From contig NW_023361600.1 in the NCBI RefSeq assembly GCF_001411555.2, forward strand, positions 124,001 through 188,000: a stretch of DNA of 64,000 bases, in the 5' to 3' direction. A program made the position numbers and the translations under genes. This DNA comes from Juglans regia (Eukaryota > Streptophyta > Magnoliopsida > Fagales > Juglandaceae). Within the stretch, counting starts at the first letter, position 1, and the number at the start of each line of letters is the position of its first letter. Positions 11,348-23,086 of the stretch are shown here, piece by piece. The notes under the pieces are model-generated. The model was not told the DNA's origin and ran no database searches. It worked only from the letters and a program-made list of their open reading frames with translations.

Positions 11348-12110
11348 CTTGCTATCACCACACAGTTCACCCATTTGGCTGAAGAACTAACCAGCAAAGG
11401 CAAGAAAAGGTAAATCCATTTGTAACCCTACAATCATATTCTTTCCTTCACAAAGTAAATACATTTTTGGTTGATGGTTTTTCTGTGTGATATATCTTCT
11501 TCATAAAGATCATGGATTTTTCAAGAGGCATATAGATGGAATTAAATCTGAATGTTGACTCTAAAGACTAATTTTTCATCTATGGTAGGAACTTTGACAG
11601 ATATTGAGGTAAAAAAATTCATACTGGGGTTTGCATATAAGGATTAATTAGAAGAACACAGTGGAAAACATTTTCTTAAAGTTGTCGTTGTTGGCCTAGA
11701 AGTACCTTCAATAGTTTTTCAGGCATGTTGCAAAGTGTAGTAAAGACATTACAGTAGCAGCATACCCGCTGGTGTGGTGTTTAGAAATCATCTCAGATAT
11801 TAGTTTATGTTTTTTTGTCAAAGTAGAGGGCTTCTGTCCATATATGTATGTTTTCACATACTTTAAATGTGATAAGTCCTCTAAGTTTAAAAAGAGACAA
11901 GAATGCGATAACTCATGTTGAAACAGTTTTCACTTCCTGGTTGTGAAAAGGCCAGAATATGATAACACCTGTGATTTTAAAATGTCATCTCTAGTTTGAT
12001 CTTCCTTTGAGCTTTATGTGTTCAATTGCATTAATGTGATAAGGACTTAATTAATTGGGCACTAGTGATCATACACATTTCTACCACACAAGGCTTATAT
12101 TATGTCCTTA
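11348..12110. repeat. Segmental duplicate, copy B (partner 3678-4446)
   Basis: This copy is collinear with copy A from CTTGCTATCACCACACAG to TTATGTCCTTA, with few-percent divergence by eye. After 12110 it continues into sequence leading to the Transposase_24 pseudogene, not into a TNL intron. Copy B may therefore show the more original right flank. Confidence 0.85.
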
Positions 12111-12437
12111 AAAATCATTCAGAATAGATAACATGATTTGTGTTAGGGCCATGGAAAATATTGAACTATATGTTGTTGTTTTTGTGAAAAGGTGACTTGA
12201 TGTGCAATAGCAAAGTGTTGAATCATGATTTGTATTTTCTAACCAGATTAAGTTATGTATATTTTTGGGCACAATCAAACAATGATGTTTACTTACACAC
12301 AATTATTGGTGGGGAATTAGGAGAGATAAAGTTAGAAAAAAGTAACACAACTTGGTATAGTGGTGATAACAATTGTTATATGGTTATGTTCAAAGAAAAC
12401 ATGTGGATTGCTGTATTTTAATTACAGGAAAATACAG
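12111..12437. other. Leader region of the Transposase_24 pseudogene
   Basis: Moderately AT-rich sequence with a 74-codon plus-strand frame (12197-12421) that I do not recognise. TTACAG at 12421-12426 could act as an acceptor before the next coding block. Confidence 0.35.
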
Positions 12438-13018
12438 CATTAATGGTGATATATGTAAAAAGAGGACGGAGGGGACGACCTCGACGTCCACTCATAGTAT
12501 CAAGCCCTATTGACGAAGTTCCAGATTTGGTGCCTCTGACAAGGAGCCCAAGAGATGATGTGGATCCCATAGTCGATGCCTCACCTGAAGCAGTACTAGC
12601 AGTGGTTGTAGAAGAGTCCATCCACAATGTACAACGTGATGGAAATGATGGGGATAACATCACAGGTTTGTCAGTTAAAGGTTTTGATGTTCATAACATG
12701 TATCTTTACTCATTGTTGTTAATTTGGTTAGCCATGCTACTGTGTTAATAACAAGTTTATTAACTTCGTTATTATGGTTTCACCCATAAAAAAACAAGGT
12801 CGAGGGCTTGCTAAGGGTACTGCATTTGAAAGGTTATGAAAGGTGGGTAAGATCCCTTTAAATATAAAGAATGGTCATAAGGGTCCATCATGCGAAAATG
12901 CCACAATATTCAGTAGTCGAGTGAGCTGGATTATAAGAGTACATGCAGAAATGAGTCATGCAAGTTGGAGTGTGGTAGACAACAAGGAGAAGCACGAACT
13001 CATCAATCGTGTTAGATC

Positions 13019-13047
13019 CACTACAAGAAAAATGGCCTTTTCCAGCG
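13019..13047 (+). repeat. Left terminal inverted repeat of CACTA element
   Basis: It starts with the diagnostic CACTACAAGAAA and continues GGCCTTTTCCAGCG. It pairs with 17156-17184. Confidence 0.9.
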
Positions 13048-13460
13048 CTCAAAATCGTCGCAAATACCCTTCAGAATCGCTACATTTGATCAATTGTGGC
13101 GATTTATAAATCGCTGCAGGTTCGCCACTATCCTAAAGCCATTTTTGATCAATTGCGGCGATTGGAAAAAATCGTCAGAAAATCTACTATTTCTGGCGAT
13201 TTTAGTCTGTCGGAAATGTTCAAAAATTCGACAGAAATGGCCTTCCGATTCACCATTAAAATCGCTGAAAATAACTATTTCCGGCGATATGTATCGCCAC
13301 AAAAACTTAATAAATCGCCGCAAATAACTTATTATTTTTCTCAACGATTTAAAATTATCGCCCTTGGGAAGTATTTCCAGCTGGTAGGTTTCGCCGCAAA
13401 AAAAGTTATTGTGGCGACTTAGTGTCGCCGGAAAAGATGTTTCACAAAATAAAATAAAAA
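13048..13460. repeat. Left subterminal repeat region of CACTA element
   Basis: At least a dozen variants of a CG-containing unit (GGCGATT, AAATCGC, TCGCCGCAAA) in both orientations lie within about 400 bp of the end. Similar arrays occur at the right end and at 39185-39660. Confidence 0.8.
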
Positions 13461-15188
13461 ATGCACAAAACAGTATAGATATGCAGTCTACACAAAAAAA
13501 TGACATTACTGTAATGTGAAATGGCTTGTCAATGACCCATCTACTTAAATTTTATGCATCTATAATGGAAAAGGAGAACAAAAGGATATAATAAAAATAA
13601 TAATAATAATAATCTATCCTGCAGATGAGGGACAATTAAAACTGAGAAATTAAAAAAACTGAAACTGAGATGTGCATGTTTTACTTCTGAAACTGAATAC
13701 CTTCTCAACTCAATAGAATAGGAAAAGATTACTCCTTGGAATAGTGAAGATATAATGGTAGTTTGAATGAAGATGTTGACTTAAATTAGAAAGACATCTT
13801 CTCAAATATTAGAAAGCTTGACAAACTATCATATGCAAAAGACAATATCAAGTTAATAGAAATATAGGAATTGACAAGCATCACTGCAAAAGAGAGGAAT
13901 TCTAACAAAGCACTATTTATAATTGAGGAAAAACTTAAAACAAAAAGATCAACACATCCAACATATGATCCTAATGATCTTAATAATAAAACATATGTGG
14001 GGTTTGGATTGATCCTAATGATCAAAACATTGAACTCTTCAAATAATAAAACTGCCATTTATGTTTAACCACTACCTATAGAAGTATATAGTTGCAATGA
14101 CCCTCTCCTACTTTGATAAACGTATTATGGAACAACTTGGATTACCTCTTGGGAAGTCAAAAAACCAGCTATTAGACTTTAATATGAGCATTAAGTAATT
14201 CGGTTCTGCATGGTGGTACAAGAATCCTTCCTGCACATATCAAAACCATGAAATAAGGCTTAATGGAGTACATGATATCATGTAATTTGATCTTAATACT
14301 CCATGATCCAGCTTCTTAATTCTGAGAAGTCACTGAAAACTAGGGGGAAAAAAACTGACCTTAACAGCACAAATAATAGGGCTGAACTAAGAGCAGTTGC
14401 TTTCTCTTTCTTGCATGCAACTAAACCATCTACTGGTAGAGATTAATTCAGATTCCCAAGTGGTGGTCCGATGGATTCAGAATATAGAGCATTGTCTGTA
14501 GTATTTGAGGGACTTATGTGAGTAGTTTGAGGAACTGAAAAGTAAAAGTAATGTTATTGTCCAATATATTTACAGGGGTCAATCAAGTTGACGACAGTTT
14601 TTTTTTTTTTTAAATTAGAAAGAGTTATCACATAAATCTTTACAGTCTCATTTGCATTTGGATGAAGCATATGTATTCCTCATCCAAAAAAAAAAAAACG
14701 AGAACAAAAAATAAAGACTATTTCCTTGGCAGGTTTTATACAGAGAATGAAGGGGAATTCTTTTCATACATATCCCTTCAAAATAATTCCAAATACACAC
14801 TGATTTTAATTCCAACATCTTCAAATTCTCTATTTGGGTTTACAGAGAATTTTTTCTTGCTGTGTAGGCACATAAAAAGCAATTTCCATTTTCAAAGTAA
14901 GAGAGAGATGCTAAGAACATATTGCTAGAAACCTATGACTAACTTGGGATAAGAAAGCTGGCTGGATATGTACATAACAAACAGAACTACATGAGTTTAC
15001 AACTCTGTATTCAAACACATTATGTAACTACAATGGCGAATGGAAGAACAAGCTCTGCATTGTGGAAAAAAATATGATCAATCACTAATTAAAGGAGTCG
15101 GCTAAAACTAAATACATTCAAGCAGCATATACAAACAGTAATCACAAGTAACATCATAAAAGGTAAAAGACAAGATAAGGCACTCACT
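13461..15188. other. CACTA interior, no gene recognised
   Basis: AT-rich interior sequence. The scattered frames (up to 90 codons at 13786-14058) lack recognisable features. Part may be intron or flank of the captured gene lying further right. Confidence 0.5.
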
Positions 15189-15470
15189 TGGTTTTTATAC
15201 ACAAGGTAAACAAGTGAAAAGTAAATCAGCAAGAAGGGCAACATTAAGGGTGCCAAGATGGAACATGTGAAACCAAGGAATCCAAATAAGAGGACTCGTG
15301 GGACTTCTGTATGGTAGGGAAAAGAAAAGGCATAATTTGGACAAATCATCCTTGATTCTGAGTACGAATCTCTTGACTAGATTGCAGAAAAGAGCAAGAA
15401 ATTGCATCACTTCACACGACAAACTTGCCCAACCATATGTTAAAACATAAGTCATGAAGAAGATAGCCTG
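15189..15470 (-). pseudogene. Captured OSCA/CSC1-like channel exon (DUF221)
   Basis: On the minus strand an acceptor GTTGCAG is followed by AIFFMTYVLTYGWASLS and ends at VYLVYKNQ before the donor GTGAGTGCC. The phrases [19 protein letters not shown] and [17 protein letters not shown] are typical of plant CSC1/OSCA hyperosmolality-gated calcium channels (a membrane-embedded segment), closest in my memory to the At4g35870 type. A one-base frame change near 15325 separates the two halves (DDLSKLC... against FSFPYHTE...). Only one exon is recognisable. It lies inside the CACTA element, antisense to the surrounding transposase gene, so it is best read as gene capture. The assignment rests on recalled family sequence, not a search. 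Confidence 0.75.
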
Positions 15471-16281
15471 CAACAATTTGAAAACCAAAATCACAGTAAT
15501 AAGTTATTGAAAAAACTTCTACATTTCCACAAGAGAAGAATAAAGGTTTTCCCCAATTTCTCTACTAGTTGTAATTTCCAGTTATCATGGCAGGAATTTC
15601 ATCTCTATGTCCGTCTCCACAAATAATAATTTTTTTCCCACAGGATCATGATGTGGTCTACAGGATTGCAGCTCTCTTTATTTCATGAAAATCTAATAAC
15701 CAAACTTGAACTAGTTTAAGTTGTTTCATGAAAATCTAATAACCAAACATAGTAATGATAGATGACAGTTTTTTTGTTTTTCACCTCAAACTTGAACTAG
15801 TTTAAGTTGTTTCTCTAACCTTCGAGCTTCCTCCTTTTTCTATAGACCTCACTAGATAATTGAACCCAAACAGAAGCAAAGCAGAAAATAAATTCATTCT
15901 ACAGCCTCCTACCACACTTCCTCGTCATAAATATTAAATAGGACTTATGCAAAAGAAGGGTTTCCATCAACAGAAGGTTTGCAAAGCTCCTCTGTTGTTA
16001 TAACAATATACTGATGGAAATACTATTTTCCAGGCAAACAAACACCATCAATGGCACCCACCAAGAATGCAGATCACAGCTTGGAGAGACTACAAGTCAG
16101 TCAATATAAAAATTGAAACAAAATCCTAACTTCATTTTTCATAACCCAGATCCATTAAAGTAGCAATCAAGTTCTAATTACCTCCATCACAAAGCAGCTC
16201 ACAACTCTAAGCCACCAACACAGACAACATAGACACACAATAATCATCTTTATTACACTCTTGATGCGGTTAAAATAGAGA

Positions 16282-16283
<2 letters not shown>
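15471..16283. other. CACTA interior, probable intron of captured gene
   Basis: No open frame of note. It contains the near-repeated phrase TTTCATGAAAATCTAATAACC at about 15683 and 15724. This fits an intron between the captured channel exon and the GC-rich block to the right, but that is inference. Confidence 0.4.

Positions 16284-16314
<31 letters not shown>
16284..16314. repeat. GA microsatellite
   Basis: An uninterrupted run of GA dinucleotides inside the CACTA element, at the edge of the GC-rich block. Confidence 0.9.
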
Positions 16315-16315
<1 letters not shown>

Positions 16316-16332
16316 GGTGGAGGAGAGATGAC

Positions 16333-16640
16333 CTACCGACGAGGACGAAGAGCATGGTGGTTGTGGTGGCGGAGCAGGACCAAGGAGGCGTAGAGATGAG
16401 AGAGAGACCAGGCGGTGCTCGGCGCCATGGAGTGGTTCTTGAGAGATGTAGCAGAGAGAGAAACGGAAAGACTTTTGCCCTCGGGCTGCTGGGCTAGGCG
16501 AGGAGGAGAAGGCGACTCCGACGAAGGACTGGCGAGAGCGTCGAGCTGTGAGTGGTGGAGAACGGCGCCCCTAGCGGCAGCGATTTCTAGAGAAATCTGA
16601 GAGAGAGAGGCAATTCTAGATTCGAGGAAACGGAAATTTT
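16333..16640 (-). other. GC-rich open frame in CACTA element, possible captured 5' exon
   Basis: On the minus strand an open frame of about 100 codons (includes SRIASLSQISLEIAAARGAV and HHSQLDALASPS) ends in TAG near 16333. Its base composition is far more GC-rich than the rest of the element, as in a captured 5' exon or CpG-rich leader. The protein is not recognised, and no start or downstream exon is certain. It may belong to the same captured gene as the channel exon or to a second one. Confidence 0.35.
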
Positions 16641-16765
16641 CGGCGTGGGGGCTGGGGGAGAAGGAGGGGGTGGACGTCGAGGTGAGGTGGCGGTGGCGTG
16701 GTGGGGTCGTTGGCGACGGGCTGTGCGCGGCGGAGGCTTGAGGGAGAAGAGGGATTGGGGACAGA

Positions 16766-16784
16766 GGGGGGGGGGGGGGGGGGG
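16766..16784. repeat. Run of 19 G
   Basis: A homopolymer G tract inside the GC-rich part of the CACTA element. It is either a real G-tract capable of quadruplex pairing or a place where the assembly length is uncertain. Confidence 0.9.
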
Positions 16785-17155
16785 AGAGGGCTGGAGGGAA
16801 CGAAATGAGCGAAAACCTAACGGGGGATTTAAATTTTATTAGATTTTCCGACGCTTTTTATTCGCCGATAATAACCTGTAAATGGGCGCATATGTTATTA
16901 CAGCGACAATATTCGCCGCAAATAGTATCTATTGTCGCGATTACTGCAATCGACGGAAATTTTATGCCACTACAGTTAAAAAAAATCTATTGCAACGACA
17001 TAAATCGCTATAACAAGTATAAAAGTCGCCGCAAAAAATCAATTATGCATTTTCCCTTGTATTTCCCAACTTCGCATTGAAAATTTAGCAGCGACTTGAA
17101 AATCGCCGAAAATAACATGTATTTGCAACGATTTTTGTTGCGGCGATTTTAAAAT

Positions 17156-17184
17156 CGCTGGAAAAGGCCAGATTTCTTGTAGTG
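17156..17184 (-). repeat. Right terminal inverted repeat of CACTA element
   Basis: Reverse complement of the left end with two mismatches, both within the A-run. It ends in CTTGTAGTG. Confidence 0.9.
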
Positions 17185-18296
17185 TATAGAGTAGGGGTTT
17201 AATAGATATGCCTATTGCTTGTTATTTATGATTCAAAGTCATGATTTTTCGAGTGCAAGAAGTATGTGATATGATACAATGTCCATGCAGGGTGACTTTG
17301 TGTTGGATTGGACAAAAGACAACCATCATGAAGCTGTAGTAAACTCACCCCTGATAAGTACAATGTGTACCACTATGAACTACACAAGCACTACCTAAAA
17401 TATGCATCGCATGAGGAGGCACTAGCTCGTCGGAGATCATCAATTGAGACACATGTTTGGGAGTGGCTATGTGAAAGGTGGGCCAACGGGACATTCAAGG
17501 TAAGTATGACTAGTGTTATAATCTTGATGGGAAAACTGACTATATGTTGTTATTTTTTCCTCTTATAGATGTCATCTATATATATACATATATTTAGTTC
17601 TATTGAGGCATTGAGTAATAAGAGTAAGTGCATGAAAATATTTTTTTTTAAATCTTTCAGGAGTAGTCTTGTAGAAACAGTAATAATAAGAAAAAACAAA
17701 AGGTGAAATATACAGGTGGAAGGAAATATTTTGTTAGGCTTATGGAAGAGAGGGTAAGTTATGTAGTGTTTAAAGTGAGTGTTATGTGTTTTTATAAAAG
17801 GGATTGAGCCTTAATTAACATATATTTTAATTGAAGGGTGAGGAGGCACTGAATATGATTGCATTTTACAAAGAAACACACTGGTCAAGTAAGAAGCGAA
17901 AATTCATCAATGCAGCAAGTGAACACAATTATGTGAGTTAGCTGATCTGTATACTGATTTCTAATTATATAATGGACTATGCATGGCAGACCTGAAATCA
18001 TGGTTTCCTTCTTTACAAAATTTTAGAATCTAATGGTAGAGAGGTTGAATGAGAAAGACATTGAGGATGTTGATGAAGCTGCTGCTGATTTTTTCAAAGA
18101 GGTCTTAGGGTTCAAATCTGACTATGCACAAGGGCTGGGCCACTCAGTCATACCTGAGCCATTCTTGTTCTTGCAAAAGAACAAGGCATTTAAACATATG
18201 GCCAAGGAGAATGAAAGGAACAAGACTTGTGCAGACATTTACAATAGTAAACAGTTTTCTGAGCATGACAAACAACTAAACATGATATCATCATAA

Positions 18297-20479
18297 TTGG
18301 AGTCAAGTAGGGAGTCTCAACAAGAGACTCAAGGAGATGCATAACATCACTCATATGGTCAAGTTTTTTGAAGAATATGTTGGGGACTTTTTGTGTTTTT
18401 TGTTCCCCCTATGGAAATGGCAGTGTTATAAATGCCAATGTTTCGATGTGTAGTGTGGGCAGGTTGGGGGTGTTTTGATATAAAGGGTGGGAGGTGGTTA
18501 TATAAGTGGGCTTTTGTGTTGGGAATATATAACCTGGTATAATATGGAAGTAGGTATTGACGTTTGGTGATGGTATGCATCAAGTAATGGTTTTCACCAA
18601 CATGAGTGAGTATCTTCTCCTATACAATGATAAGTAGTGTTTGAAGCACTCTGGATATTCATTACCTGAGTGGGTACAGTTGACTTAAGTTTTTTTTTCA
18701 TGCAGGGATACACCGGCTTGCATGTAGGTAGCTGCATATCCAAGGGTTCCAGCAGGGTACAGTTCTGTGATGGAAGGCCACTGTTTCATCAAAGTTGATA
18801 TTGAAATGGCAACCACCAAGAGAAGTGAAAAATATAACATATTGCACAAGTTCCAGATCCAGTGATGGTATATGTTAATTTTTGACTTTCTTGGTTTATT
18901 ACAGAATTAACTTCATAGCTCATGATGTTGTTATATGGAACTTGGGATAGACTACATGTTTGTTTAAAATATATTGATTTTGGTATTGACTGGTGTATTG
19001 AAAGAGTATTTAGCTGGAATTAATAGGTGTCACTGATGTTGATGGAAGATATCAGTCAGTTTTTGACAAAAAATTTGGCTGGTAGCATTTTTATAATATC
19101 GTAACAAATATGTCAATTTTACATCTTGATATCAAGATTCAAGTTATATATAGGCGATTGAAACAGTTCCATAAAAAATAATAAAGTCATGAACTTAAGA
19201 GCAATTTTCTTTCAATTTAAAATGAGGATTGTGAAGGAACCTTCCCTATTAAGTCTTTCACGTGTACAACACTCCCTTGGTCACCAAAATGATGGCATTT
19301 TTATGGAATACTTGTAGACATGAATAATGTACTGCTTTTGGTTGGTTGCAAAGCTGGTTTATTGGAGTTGTCATGCATATGCAATGGACACATATGTTTC
19401 CTTTATGTCATATTTCATATTGGATTGATGCTGATAATATGGGTTTTGAGTTCATAGGATACCATATTGGCTAAACATGTGGTTTGGTTCCCAGATTCAA
19501 ATGGTGTTCTCACAACATTGTTTCTTGTTTTTTGTTACTTTTGAATTAGTCATATAGTCTGAATTGATCACTTGTAAATGACCATAGGATTTTAGGGAGA
19601 TTTAAGTCAGCAGATTTGTTTTGAATAGTGGGAATCATTGATTTGTTGTTCACTTTTGAGGTAGAAAACCAAGCTTGAAGTTGAAAATAGGTTATCCCTA
19701 GAACCATTGTATGATAAGAATAATTTCTTGGTCCTAGCTATTCTGAGTATGATATGTCAGGATTTGGCCTTTACACAAATCCTTGATGTTTTTGTCAACT
19801 ATATCGAGCATACTGACATATATAAATGCCATCTACCTTTGTGGTGTACTTTATTGTATACTAATAATGCATGAGGTAATTTATATCAATGTGCTATAAC
19901 CTGACCTTTTCTAGGGAAATCTTGTATTGGCATATAAATTATTTTTTTCCTGAGTTGTTGGATTCTTATATATTGCAGCAAGTATACATTTATCATCTAT
20001 CATGGGATTTTACCATATATATTAAGGGAGATAGCATGTCAGGATTTCTTTCTCAGACTGAAGTCAGGTTGTAATTTGTTGTATTGTAAGGCTACTACTG
20101 CTGAGGCAAGAGTTTGATGTGATCATAACAACATGTATGCTATCTTTTCAGGTCTTTTTCATTCAGCCCTGAAAATCTCCTGATATAGAGAGGCTACCGG
20201 AACAGCTGGTGCTTCATTTCTAGTTAGATCAAAATGAGTTATCTCATACATGAATGCAATTGGAGCTATCGAGAGATTTAATTTGGAGGAAGGTTGATCC
20301 TCATATATGTAGAACTATAGTTGTTATATGGGTTATACAATAGTATCCACAATCATGCTGATGACCCTCTTCTCCTTCCCACACAGTAAACATTAATGTA
20401 TTTCCATTTCCTTCAATGAACAGTGGAACATGAGTGAATGTTGTAAATATTGATATAGAAATTATGTTATATGGTTGTG
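18297..20479. other. Downstream of Transposase_24 pseudogene, no gene
   Basis: About 2.2 kb of AT-rich sequence without coding frames longer than 75 codons. It probably belongs to the older element carrying the Transposase_24 gene. Confidence 0.45.
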
Positions 20480-21041
20480 AGTGTATTTTGGAGTAATTTT
20501 ACCATATATCTCACCTGGGTATCAACCAATTATTCACTCCTTAATGCAAAACAATTTGAGGCGAAATGTAGACAACCCCAAAATATTGTCTACGATCCCA
20601 ACTAAGTGGGGAAAACTTGCTTTTCCCCAGGAGCTACAAACTTTTGCAACAGGATACTTCCATGGAGAATAACTGATTTACATGGAATGTGGTTGTGGGA
20701 ATAAGCATAAAATTGGTTTTATTTAAAATGCATTTCCTACTGATTACCTTCATGAATATCACTATTTCCTACGGATGAGGTTTTGTGGGGAAAAAGTAAT
20801 TCAGCATTATTAAGTAATCAAGTAATTCCCACCATCACAATCATGGATGATCAGCGAACATGTTTAAAAGACATGCTTATTTCCCACCAACGCTATTAAT
20901 GGCTAATAGTACTAATACCCACCAAATGTTCTGGCGGGACTTGCTCCTATACCCACAAGATTGATAGAAATGAAATTGATTTTTGCGATGAAGGTTGAAG
21001 GCTTTTCACGCAGAATGTGCTGTGAAAAAATACGTGTAGTC
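20480..21041. mobile_element. Candidate right end of the outer CACTA-type element
   Basis: The region repeats a short unit in both orientations: TTCCCACCA, ACCCACCAAA, GTGGGGAAAA, CTTTTCCCC. This is typical of CACTA subterminal regions. It ends with TACGTGTAGTC, one base from the TGTAGTG expected of a CACTA terminus. I found no matching left end, so the element is probably truncated on its left. Confidence 0.4.
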
Positions 21042-21778
21042 CTTTAGAGTCATTATGGGGAATAATACTTTTTTAGGCAAATTATACGCTACGAGTCTCC
21101 CACGAATAAAATTGGTGTTATAATAATCCGACACATGTCGGTTCGGATCGATTACGCCAGCTCAGTCGGGTCGCGAAACATAGGCAAATAATATTCCTCT
21201 TTTTATTTTAAGTTTCTGTTTTCGAAAGAACATAATGTCCTCCTCATGCTTTTATCTTCTTCTTTTTTAATTTTTTTGTAGTAAATAAAATTCATTTCAT
21301 TCATGAAAGAAGTTATAGCTGTGACAAATCAATACAGAATAAACTCTGCCAAACTACACATCTATTGTACGCCTCTCTGCACACAGATTTCTTTTTGACG
21401 AACATTATTTTAACTTCTAGAGACTCTCATAAGAGAGTATCACTCTATGTAATAAACAGAGATAAAACTGTCCCCCCACCTCCAAAAGAGTTGGAGTATC
21501 CAACCACCCCATCCAAAAGGAGGGATTTTCCTGCTATGAACATAAGTCTAATAGTCTATTTCTTTTATTAATAAATAAACATATCAACATTACAAAATTA
21601 CAAAAAACCCTCATCCTCCAAGATGAGGAGAAGGAGACAAAACACACCAACTCTAAATAAACAACACATGGGCTGAAAAAACACATAGACCCAGCCTAAA
21701 CAAAAGGATCCAGCCTATATGCAAGTGGGAGGGCAGCCCTTAGGGTTTCATCTCTATCATAACTGCCGCCACCCTTCT
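21042..21778. other. 3' flank of TNL pseudogene 2
   Basis: No gene recognised. Some phrases (for example around 21460-21540) have the look of an old retroelement 3' region read in reverse, but I cannot place it. A polyadenylation region for the minus-strand TNL2 would lie here. Confidence 0.4.
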
Positions 21779-22417
21779 TCAACTTTCTTTCTCCTTTTTT
21801 CTTTTTTTTTTTTCTTTTCCTTCGGCCTTCTTCATATCGGCAACAAATTTTCGATGGAAAATTGAATTTGAAGATCCCGAACGGCCAAAAGGAGCAATGC
21901 TATTATAGAACTTTGAATTAGCATCATCTGGAAATACTAAATGCACCCCGCATTCTTTCACTTCTACTTCTTTTTCAAAAAAGAGGAAAAAATACCAAGT
22001 CCAATCAATTTTAAATGAAATCTTAATGACCCTCCGTATATCCAATAACCGCAAAACCGCCGGTATATACACCCAGAATCCAATTTGATTACTGAAAGAG
22101 ACGTTCAAGATATGAGATATTTTACTGTAACTCAAACAATTATATTCCACATAATATTCTTCATCCGTCTCAAACACTATTGTAAGCCTCACCACATTCG
22201 GGTTTATACTCTGTCTCTTGAATAACGAAGAAATTGAAATACTAAGTCCATAATCACCAGAAAAGAATTGATCAGAATCACAGGCAATAAAGAAAGCTAA
22301 CCCCATCTCTGGATTCGTATTAGCATCCAAATCTATCTTTACAAAGGAACCATTACTTTTATACTGGACCCACTTCGGGATCATATGGAATCCCAACGAC
22401 CATCCACTTATCATGTT
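21779..22417 (-). pseudogene. TNL2 exon 5: C-terminal jelly-roll/Ig-like (C-JID) domain
   Basis: After acceptor TTTACAG the frame reads MISGWSLGFHMIPKWVQYK, GLAFFIACDSDQF, and later VEVKECGVHLVF. These match the post-LRR C-JID domain of TNLs, which helps the LRR contact the ligand. It ends in a very basic Lys/Glu tail (KKAEGKEKKKRKKEKES) before the stop. The frame is intact. The basic tail comes partly from an A/G-rich tract and may be a late extension. Confidence 0.85.
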
Positions 22418-22580
22418 CTGTAAAAACAACCACAATAAGAGATGTTAATTATTGCAGCAAAAATAAAGCAATTGCAAGGCAATGATTATTTTTTTTATTT
22501 GTGAAATGAAATACTTTTTTATTAAAGCATTTTTCTGACATATTTTATTTGTTTCTAAAGAAAAGAATGAGAGAACTCAC

Positions 22581-23086
22581 CAAATCGTCATCTAAAGCCG
22601 AAATAACAACACCTGCCATGTCTAAAATATTTTCTGCTTTGCTGTCAAAATCAATCCACGCTGCTTCTAGGCTATCATATGTTCCTTCCTTCTGATATTT
22701 TACAAGTGATCCGATATCATAGATGGGATCCCTTGATTTAAGTCGCATCAACTTGCTTCCAGTAAAATAAAACAGAACGCCAAAGACATCAATATTGCTC
22801 TTAGGCCTTAGATTGACAGATGGTATTTGTGTTATAGTAGTTTCACTTGCCCGAATTTCGGTCAGGCATTCCAAACTACTCAGGTCTGGTAACTTCTCAA
22901 GGCTTGAACATTTGTTAAGTACCAAAAATTTTAATTTTTTGAGACTTCCGATGGATGGGTGGACCTCACACAAGCTTCTACAACCTATCAGGATTATTCT
23001 CTTAAGATTTGGGATTCCAGTCAAATCTGGTGTTTCAATCAAGTTCTTTGAATTACTCAGATCAAATACCTTCAAATTGTCTAAAA
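22581..23086 (-). pseudogene. TNL2 exon 4: LRR exon
   Basis: Open frame with NLKVFDLSNSKNLIETPDLT, LKRIILIGCRSLCEVHPSIG, LKFLVLNKCSSLEKLPDLS and LTEIRASETTITQIPS, a classic TNL LRR series of about four repeats. A non-LRR segment leads to the donor GTGAGTTC. The LRR is much shorter than in typical TNLs. Confidence 0.85.

Larger units (their letters stand above)
13019..17184. mobile_element. CACTA element, 4.17 kb, with gene capture
   Basis: The ends are CACTACAAGAAA... and its inverted form ...TTTCTTGTAGTG; the terminal inverted repeats agree at 27 of 29 positions. Subterminal regions (13045-13430 and 16845-17165) are packed with short direct and inverted units such as TCGCCGCAAATA, GGCGATTTTA and AAATCGCTG, as expected of transposase-binding repeats of CACTA elements. 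The flanks ATC (left) and TAT (right) are not an exact 3-bp duplication. No transposase is present inside, so the element is non-autonomous. It sits inside the Transposase_24 coding region and carries an antisense OSCA/CSC1-like exon and a GC-rich segment. Confidence 0.88.
12438..18296 (+). pseudogene. Plant Transposase_24 (En/Spm-type) pseudogene, split by CACTA
   Basis: Coding blocks with plausible splice borders lie at 12438-12665 (RGRRGRPRRP, AT-hook-like), 12799-13018, 17291-17499, 17661-17753, 17837-17932 and 18027-18296. The later blocks carry the family's hallmarks: YELHKHYLKYASHEEA, VWEWLCERWANGTFK, YTGGRKYFVRLMEER, MIAFYKETHWS, and EVLGFKSDYAQGLGHSVIP. These match my recollection of the plant transposase (Ptta/En/Spm) domain, also found in many host-annotated uncharacterised genes. 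Damage: an in-frame TGA where RL(R)KVGKI is expected (about 12838), a CACTA insertion at 13019, a frame change between VVNSPL and DKYNVYHYELH (about 17350), and TAG at 17664. The donor and acceptor sequences have survived. It is probably the remnant of an older CACTA-type element whose right end lies near 21041. Confidence 0.8.

Noticed and set aside
13090..13506. Overlapping frames of 77-138 codons on both strands
   Set aside because: They cover CACTA subterminal repeats; the peptide repeats reflect DNA repeats.
16645..16842. Gly-rich plus-strand frame of 65 codons
   Set aside because: Produced by the G-run and GA/GG-rich composition; no start context or similarity.
21365..21571. Plus-strand frame of 68 codons downstream of TNL2
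   Set aside because: No recognisable residues, and the region looks like non-coding repeat remnant.
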